This document shows positions 4,878 to 8,274 of a stretch of DNA of 8,274 nucleotides, in pieces; positions within the stretch are counted from its first letter, which is position 1, and each line of letters opens with the position of its first letter. The notes below the pieces were generated by a model, which was not told the origin of the DNA, did not search any database, and saw only the letters and a program-made list of their open reading frames with translations. The DNA comes from an uncultured Candidatus Competibacteraceae bacterium. GTDB lineage: Bacteria; Pseudomonadota; Gammaproteobacteria; Competibacterales; Competibacteraceae. Both the position numbers and the translations under genes were made by a program. Location of the stretch: the NCBI GenBank assembly GCA_937960715.1, contig CALGOO010000109.1:1-8274 (forward strand), written 5' to 3'.

Positions 4878-4942
4878 CGTGACTGGATCGTGACGAAACC
4901 TGGTCACGCGGGGAAACTTCCTGTCCATCCGTGACCAATTGG
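4878..4942. repeat. CGTGAC repeats near the attachment site
   Basis: CGTGAC occurs at 4878-4883, 4889-4894 and 4930-4935, and inverted (GTCACG) at 4903-4908. The last two direct/inverted copies extend to CGTGACCA (4930-4937) and TGGTCACG (4901-4908). The second and third copies can form a six-bp-stem hairpin without a T-run. Short repeated sites beside an attachment core are typical arm-type integrase or excisionase sites; this role is inferred. Confidence 0.45.
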
Positions 4943-5000
4943 CGTGGGGCGGATGGCGCTAAGTGTTTGTGAATAAATACCTAACAGGTAAAGCCCTGGA

Positions 5001-5045
<45 letters not shown>

Positions 5046-5341
5046 TCAAATCAATGGCCTATGTTCGTTTCAGCAGAACACCACCGGCCGGATGGGTGGG
5101 CGCGAGGTAAAGCCACCCGGTGGAGCGTATGGGGTGGGCCGATCGAGCGCATCGCCTTGATTCAGGCGATGCCCGTCGGCCGTCGTCAAATCCAATACCT
5201 GCTTCCCTTCCAGTAACAACCTCATCGCGCCCATCCTGGCTATCCCTGAACCCGTCCAGCGACGGGTGGCCGTTCGAGATAATCGGCTCGATCCGCACCT
5301 CCCGTACCGGGACTTCCGCGCGACTCCTGATTTTTACAAAC
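5046..5341. other. Intergenic stretch with hairpins, no confident gene
   Basis: No reading frame here shows a recognisable family. A perfect stem-loop is formed by GCATCGCCT (5149-5157) and AGGCGATGC (5164-5172) with a six-base loop, and a weaker one by GGGTGG (5094-5099) and CCACCC (5113-5118). Neither is followed by a T-run. One short minus-strand frame is listed separately at low confidence. Confidence 0.5.
5070..5225 (-). CDS. Possible very small gene (51 aa), unknown
   Basis: A short minus-strand frame reads MRLLLEGKQVLDLTTADGHR and continues LNQGDALDRPTPYAPPGGF. An AGGA sequence lies eight bases before this ATG on the coding strand; a further in-frame ATG is at 5234. The protein-like N-terminal half is the only reason to list it. 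No family is recognised, and the stem-loop at 5149-5172 lies inside the frame. It could equally be a remnant or chance. Confidence 0.2.
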   Translation of the reverse strand: MRLLLEGKQVLDLTTADGHRLNQGDALDRPTPYAPPGGFTSRPPIRPVVFC

Positions 5342-5499
5342 GATCTTGGTAACCTTTCAGACCCCTCTCGCCCCGCACCGATGGGTTTCGCTACGCTCAA
5401 TCCATCCTACAACCAATTGTTTTTATTAAGATTGGTTGAGCGTAGCGAAACCCATCGGTGCGGGGCGAAACCACCAGGGGATCTGAACGGTTACCGATC
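5342..5499. repeat. Large inverted repeat of interspersed (REP/MITE-like) type
   Basis: Positions 5368-5400 and 5436-5468 are perfect 33-bp inverted arms; the inner end carries a further pair CAACCAAT (5410-5417) and ATTGGTTG (5431-5438). Each unit contains the GATGGGTTTCGCTACGCTCA sequence type, which I know as a scattered short repeat in several gammaproteobacteria. The outer flanks also match imperfectly in inverted orientation: GATCTTGGTAACCTTTCAGA (from 5342) against the complement of 5477-5499. The right flank includes the lipocalin stop codon. It may also act as a terminator or mRNA-stabilising hairpin for that gene. Confidence 0.8.
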
Positions 5500-6009
5500 T
5501 TGCTTCACCCAGATCAATGTATCCGTGGCGAAGCCCAGGGCCTTTGCCTGCTCCAGTAGTCGGTCGCGCACGGCCGGCGGCAACTGCCGGATTCGGGCCA
5601 GAATCCACAGATAATCCCGACTGGGGCCGGCGATCATCGCCCAAGCATAGTTTTCCTGATCCAGAGCGATGATATGGTAGCCGCCATGGAACGGTCCGAA
5701 GAACGACACCTTGAGAGAACCGACCGTTGGCTCACCGATGAAATAGGCGCGGCCTTCGGCCTCTTTCCAACCACCGGCGCGCTCGTCATAACCGCGATTG
5801 AGCACTTGTACACCGCCGTCAGCGCGCCGGTCATAAGTGGCGCTGACGCGGCTCAAGCCACGCTCGAAGGCATGATCCAAGCGGGCGATCTCGTACCAGC
5901 GACCGAGATAACGATCCAGGTCGAAACCGGTGATCGGGGTCACGCCAGACGGCGGGGCGACAGCGCAACCCACCAACCCCAACACCAGGAGCCACAAGCT
6001 TCTTTTCAT
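5491..6009 (-). CDS. blc: Outer-membrane lipocalin lipoprotein, Blc type (172 aa)
   Basis: The signal sequence MKRSLWLLVLGLVGC ends in a lipobox (LVGC, Cys15 as the lipidated residue); Ala at the next position allows sorting to the outer membrane. The first lipocalin motif is clear at YLGRWYEIAR (34-43), followed by strands with NRGYDERAGGWKEAEGRAYF, FFGPFHGGYHIIALD and YAWAMIAGPSRDYLWILAR, as in bacterial lipocalin Blc, which is thought to bind lysophospholipids or fatty acids during envelope stress. Length is normal for Blc. The ATG at 6009 overlaps the stop of the racemase remnant as ATGA; the upstream in-frame start at 6213 would place about 68 unrelated residues before the signal peptide and is rejected. 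The stop lies in the flank of the large inverted repeat. Confidence 0.92.
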   Translation of the reverse strand: MKRSLWLLVLGLVGCAVAPPSGVTPITGFDLDRYLGRWYEIARLDHAFERGLSRVSATYDRRADGGVQVLNRGYDERAGGWKEAEGRAYFIGEPTVGSLKVSFFGPFHGGYHIIALDQENYAWAMIAGPSRDYLWILARIRQLPPAVRDRLLEQAKALGFATDTLIWVKQDR

Positions 6010-6443
6010 GATGAATCGTCCAGCGCCCATAGCGCCGCGGCCTGGGCATGAAGTTGGGTGGTGTCGAACAGCGGAACCGGCGCGTCGACGGGGCTGACCA
6101 ATAGCCCGATCTCGGTACACCCCAGGATGATCCTCTCGGCCCCAGCCTCGACCAGCCGCTGCATGATTCGGCGATACTGCGCCCGCGATTCGGCGCGGAT
6201 GTCGCTCCGACACAGCTCATCATAAATGACCCGGTGAGCGATCGCCCGATCCGCCGGATCGGAAATCATCACCGCCAGACCATGCTGCTCCATCAGCCGG
6301 CCTCGGCAAAAATCCCGTTCCATCGTGAACCGGGCGCCACGCAGGCCCACCGTGCGTATTCCGGCCTGTTTCACCGCCGCCGCCCGCCGTGAAATCACCC
6401 GCTGTCCTGGCGTGAAATACGCAAGGCGCTTCCACGGGAAATC
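6006..6443 (-). pseudogene. Truncated aspartate/glutamate racemase family gene (C-terminal half)
   Basis: The readable part matches the C-terminal half of amino-acid racemases of the Asp/Glu family: AGIRTVGLRGARFTMERDF, VIYDELCRSDIRAESRAQYR, and the ILGCTEIGLL motif with the second catalytic cysteine, then PLFDTTQLHA. The family is usually about 230 residues; here about 125 align. The N-terminal half, with the first catalytic cysteine and the GG-W-ST-start, is absent: the frame is open only from a stop at 6444-6446, and residues before about 6385 do not fit the family. A GTG at 6398 could start a 130-residue product, but with one of two catalytic cysteines missing it should be inactive. Its stop overlaps the lipocalin ATG, so the old operon coupling remains. 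Confidence 0.8.
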
Positions 6444-6446
6444 TCA

Positions 6447-6572
6447 CGAAGCTACGGCGCGATTGTCATCAGCGCGCGCTGCTACCCAGCCAAACACCAG
6501 GATGATAAAGTTTTCGACGGACATGCTGTCCCCCGCCGCCCAACGCCGAGGCCCCCGAAGGAGAACCACGCT
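6447..6572 (+). promoter_or_regulatory. dnaA upstream region
   Basis: This 126-bp region between the racemase remnant and dnaA must include dnaA control signals. The clear element is AAGGAG at 6558-6563, nine bases before the dnaA ATG. A TTGTCA (6463-6468) and a GATAAA (6504-6509) are present, but too far apart to be one promoter. No DnaA box is seen, so the usual autoregulation by boxes in the promoter is not evident. Confidence 0.45.
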
Positions 6573-7928
6573 ATGGACCACGCCTTGTGGAAAGACTGTC
6601 TGGAGTGCCTGGAACGCGAGCTGACCGAACAGCAACTCAGCACCTGGATTCGTCCACTGCACGCCCAGGAGGAAGGCGATGCCCTGCGGCTACTGGCGCC
6701 CAATCGCTTCGTGCTCGACTGGGTCCGGAAACACCATCTGGCGCAAATCGAAGCTGCGCTGGAACGTCTACGGCCGGCGCAACGACCACGGGTGTCGCTG
6801 GAAATCGGCAGCGGCGGCCATCCGCCCCCGCTGGCTGTCCCCGTCGACGAGCCAACGCCGGCGGAGACCACCGGCGAACAATCCCTGGATACCACCGAAC
6901 TGCTCAAAAGCGGTAGCCTGAATCCGGATTTCATCTTCGCCACCTTTGTCGAGGGCAACTCCAACCAGTTAGCCCGCGCCGCCTGCCTGCAAGTGGCCGA
7001 GAACCCGGGCCGGGCCTACAACCCGCTGTTCATCTACGGCGGCACCGGTTTGGGCAAGACCCACCTGATGCATGCGGTCGGCAACATGCTGCGCGAACGC
7101 GGCTCGGAAACACGGGTGGTTTACCAGCATTCCGAACAGTTCGTGGCCGACATGGTGCGCGCCCTGCAACACAACGCCATCAACGAATTCAAGCGGCGCT
7201 ACCGGATCCTGGACGCGCTGCTGATCGACGATGTGCAATTCCTGGCCGGCAAGGAGCGCTCACAGGAAGAATTTTTCTACACCTTCAACAGTCTGCTGGA
7301 AAGCCGGCAACAGGTCATTCTGACCTGCGACCGTTATCCCAAGGAGGTCGCCGGGTTGGAGGACCGCCTGAAGTCCCGCTTCGGCTCCGGTTTGACCGTG
7401 GCCATCGAGCCGCCGGAACTGGAAACGCGGGTGGCCATCCTCAAAAGCAAGGCTGAACAGGCTCAGATCGGCCTGCCCGACGAAGTGGCGTTTTTCATCG
7501 CCCAGCGCATCCGCTCCAACGTCCGCGAACTGGAGGGCGCCTTGCGGCGGGTGTACGCCAACGCCCAGTTCACCGGCAAGGCCATCACCATCGGTTTCGT
7601 CAAGGAAGCATTGAGCGACCTGCTAACCTTGCAGGACAAGCTGGTCACCATCGAGAACATTCAAAAGACCGTGGCGGACTACTACAAGATTCCGGTCAGC
7701 GACCTTCTGTCCAACAGCCGACTGCGCATCCTGTCCCGTCCTCGGCAGATGGCCATGGCGTTGACCAAGGAACTGACCGATCTGAGCCTGCCGGACATCG
7801 GCGAAGCCTTCGGTGGGCGCGACCATACCACCGTGCTGCACGCCTGCCGGAAGATCCGCGAACTCCATCGCTATGAACCCCAGATCCGTGACGACTACAC
7901 AAACTTGCTGAATACCCTGACGAACTAG
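6573..7928 (+). CDS. dnaA: Chromosomal replication initiator DnaA (451 aa)
   Basis: DnaA binds DnaA boxes at oriC, melts the origin and loads DnaB. All four domains are present. Residues 1-80 (MDHALWKDCLECLERELTEQ) are the helicase/partner-binding domain I; 81-115 a short, Pro/Glu-rich domain II. Residues about 116-340 are the AAA+ core, with Walker A GGTGLGKT (156-163), Walker B LLIDD (216-220), sensor 1 VILTCDR (249-254 region), the GLEDRLKSRF arginine segment (261-270) and sensor 2 NVRELEGALRR (316-326). Residues 360-451 are the DNA-binding domain with the DnaA signature GGRDHTTVLHACRKI (414-428). Length is typical of the family; domain II is at the short end. The start has AAGGAG nine bases upstream. 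The origin follows directly downstream, where dnaN is usually found next. Confidence 0.98.
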   Translation: MDHALWKDCLECLERELTEQQLSTWIRPLHAQEEGDALRLLAPNRFVLDWVRKHHLAQIEAALERLRPAQRPRVSLEIGSGGHPPPLAVPVDEPTPAETTGEQSLDTTELLKSGSLNPDFIFATFVEGNSNQLARAACLQVAENPGRAYNPLFIYGGTGLGKTHLMHAVGNMLRERGSETRVVYQHSEQFVADMVRALQHNAINEFKRRYRILDALLIDDVQFLAGKERSQEEFFYTFNSLLESRQQVILTCDRYPKEVAGLEDRLKSRFGSGLTVAIEPPELETRVAILKSKAEQAQIGLPDEVAFFIAQRIRSNVRELEGALRRVYANAQFTGKAITIGFVKEALSDLLTLQDKLVTIENIQKTVADYYKIPVSDLLSNSRLRILSRPRQMAMALTKELTDLSLPDIGEAFGGRDHTTVLHACRKIRELHRYEPQIRDDYTNLLNTLTN

Positions 7929-7937
7929 AGAAATGCC

Positions 7938-7959
7938 TGTGGATAACCCCGGTGGATAA
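7938..7959 (-). promoter_or_regulatory. DnaA boxes at the dnaA side of oriC
   Basis: TGTGGATAA at 7938-7946 is a perfect complement of the consensus box TTATCCACA. GGTGGATAA at 7951-7959 differs by one base. They begin ten bases after the dnaA stop and could serve both origin function and control of dnaA read-through. Confidence 0.88.
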
Positions 7960-8202
7960 GTTGAATAACTTTTAAAACAGCGTTTTAATGCGGTTTTGAT
8001 CAATCGTGATTTATTTCATAAATATCTTTAAGATCATCTAATTGAATCGTAAAAAAATGCCTTTCACGGGCGATTTCACGTAAATTTCGTAATTATTTCC
8101 GTAAAATATAGTAATTACAAAATGATGATCTGTAAAAAATCAGGATTTTTCGGCGTTTTAGCGAAAATAGATCGGTAACCCGTAAAAACCCGGAAAATAG
8201 CC

Positions 8203-8274
8203 TGTGGATAACTTTGTGGATAAGTCGGCCATTTCTGTGGATAAGTCGGCCAAGCCTGTGGATAACTTATCCAC
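8203..8274 (-). promoter_or_regulatory. Main DnaA-box array
   Basis: Perfect TGTGGATAA boxes start at 8203, 8215, 8236 and 8257, all in the same orientation, with spacings of 12, 21 and 21 bp. The two 21-bp steps equal two helical turns, so these boxes face the same side of the helix. The 17-bp unit TGTGGATAAGTCGGCCA is repeated exactly at 8215 and 8236. An opposite box begins at 8267 (TTATCCAC) and is cut off at the window end. Confidence 0.92.

Larger units (their letters stand above)
7929..8274. other. oriC: Chromosomal replication origin region (oriC), partial
   Basis: The gap after dnaA combines DnaA boxes at both ends with a strongly AT-rich centre (about 7961-8160) in an otherwise GC-rich window, the expected layout of an unwinding region beside initiator sites. 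GATC occurs at 7998, 8032, 8127 and 8170. AGATCATC (8031-8038) and GATGATCT (8124-8131) are inverted copies that resemble weak ATP-DnaA sites. TTAAAAC and GTTTTAA (7972-7988) form a small AT-rich stem. CGTAAA or one-off forms recur at 8048, 8079, 8088, 8100, 8131 and 8181. The window ends within the box array, so the origin is incomplete here. Confidence 0.9.

Noticed and set aside
4889..4908. Rho-independent terminator after the nuclease gene
   Set aside because: The CGTGAC/GTCACG stem has no following T-run; the repeats fit attachment-site arm sites better.
4173..4928. A 251-residue minus-strand frame opposite the nuclease gene
   Set aside because: It is antisense to a gene with clear catalytic motifs, has Arg/Pro/His-rich composition typical of GC-rich shadow frames, and matches no family.
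5120..5614. A 164-residue plus-strand frame running through the inverted repeat into the lipocalin 3' end
   Set aside because: Its middle encodes the typical chance translation of the interspersed repeat (PMGFATLNPS and VERSETH), and its end is antisense to the lipocalin gene.
6009..6213. N-terminal extension of the lipocalin to an upstream in-frame start
   Set aside because: It would place unrelated residues, read in another frame of the racemase remnant, before a normal lipoprotein signal peptide.
6444..6662. N-terminal half of the racemase in another frame
   Set aside because: No frame between the remnant and dnaA contains the expected GG-W-ST start or the CTNT-type cysteine motif, so a deletion is more likely than a frameshift.

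Overview
The window joins two kinds of DNA. Positions 1-5045 are the right-hand end of an integrated lambda-like temperate phage or related element. Positions 5046-8274 are bacterial chromosome next to the replication origin. The DnaA protein, the TGTGGATAA DnaA boxes, the Blc-type lipocalin and the high GC content point to a gammaproteobacterium. I cannot name the genus from sequence alone; a Competibacter-like lineage is only a guess.

Phage part. A divergent control region at 3780-3862 separates a Cro/YdaS-like gene (minus strand) from a short CI-like repressor (plus strand). Each apparent promoter ends so close to its ATG that both mRNAs may be leaderless, and related 14-bp operators overlap the two -10 elements. 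Leftward from cro come a hairpin terminator placed like lambda tR1, then a tightly packed early operon: a ribbon-helix-helix-like protein, a small helical protein, a small zinc-ribbon-like protein, an O-like replication initiator with a DnaT-like C-terminal part, a P/G40P-loader-like protein, a KilA-N protein and three small unknown proteins. Most junctions are ATGA overlaps. The DNA for the linker of the O-like gene holds a 65-bp pyrimidine tract, two perfect 25-bp repeats and a 20-bp inverted repeat, and is a good candidate for the phage replication origin. Rightward, the repressor gene overlaps a secreted thermonuclease with an Excalibur domain, probably cargo expressed in the lysogen.

Boundary. 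Positions 5001-5045 reproduce exactly the 3' half of a tRNA-Pro(CGG) gene, from the anticodon loop to CCA, without a 5' half. This marks one attachment site; the intact tRNA, and probably the integrase, should lie left of the window.

Chromosomal part. Positions 5046-5490 have no confident gene but contain hairpins and a 33-bp-arm inverted repeat of interspersed-repeat type that abuts the lipocalin gene. The lipocalin lipoprotein (minus strand) overlaps by ATGA the C-terminal half of an aspartate/glutamate racemase whose N-terminal half is missing. Next come a complete dnaA (plus strand) and an AT-rich origin region. The origin carries five perfect DnaA boxes, three of them 21 bp apart, and the window ends inside this array.

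I did not find a clearly new system. The points most worth following up are the in-gene phage origin candidate, the nuclease-repressor overlap, the possibly leaderless switch, and the integration of the element about 1.5 kb from dnaA.
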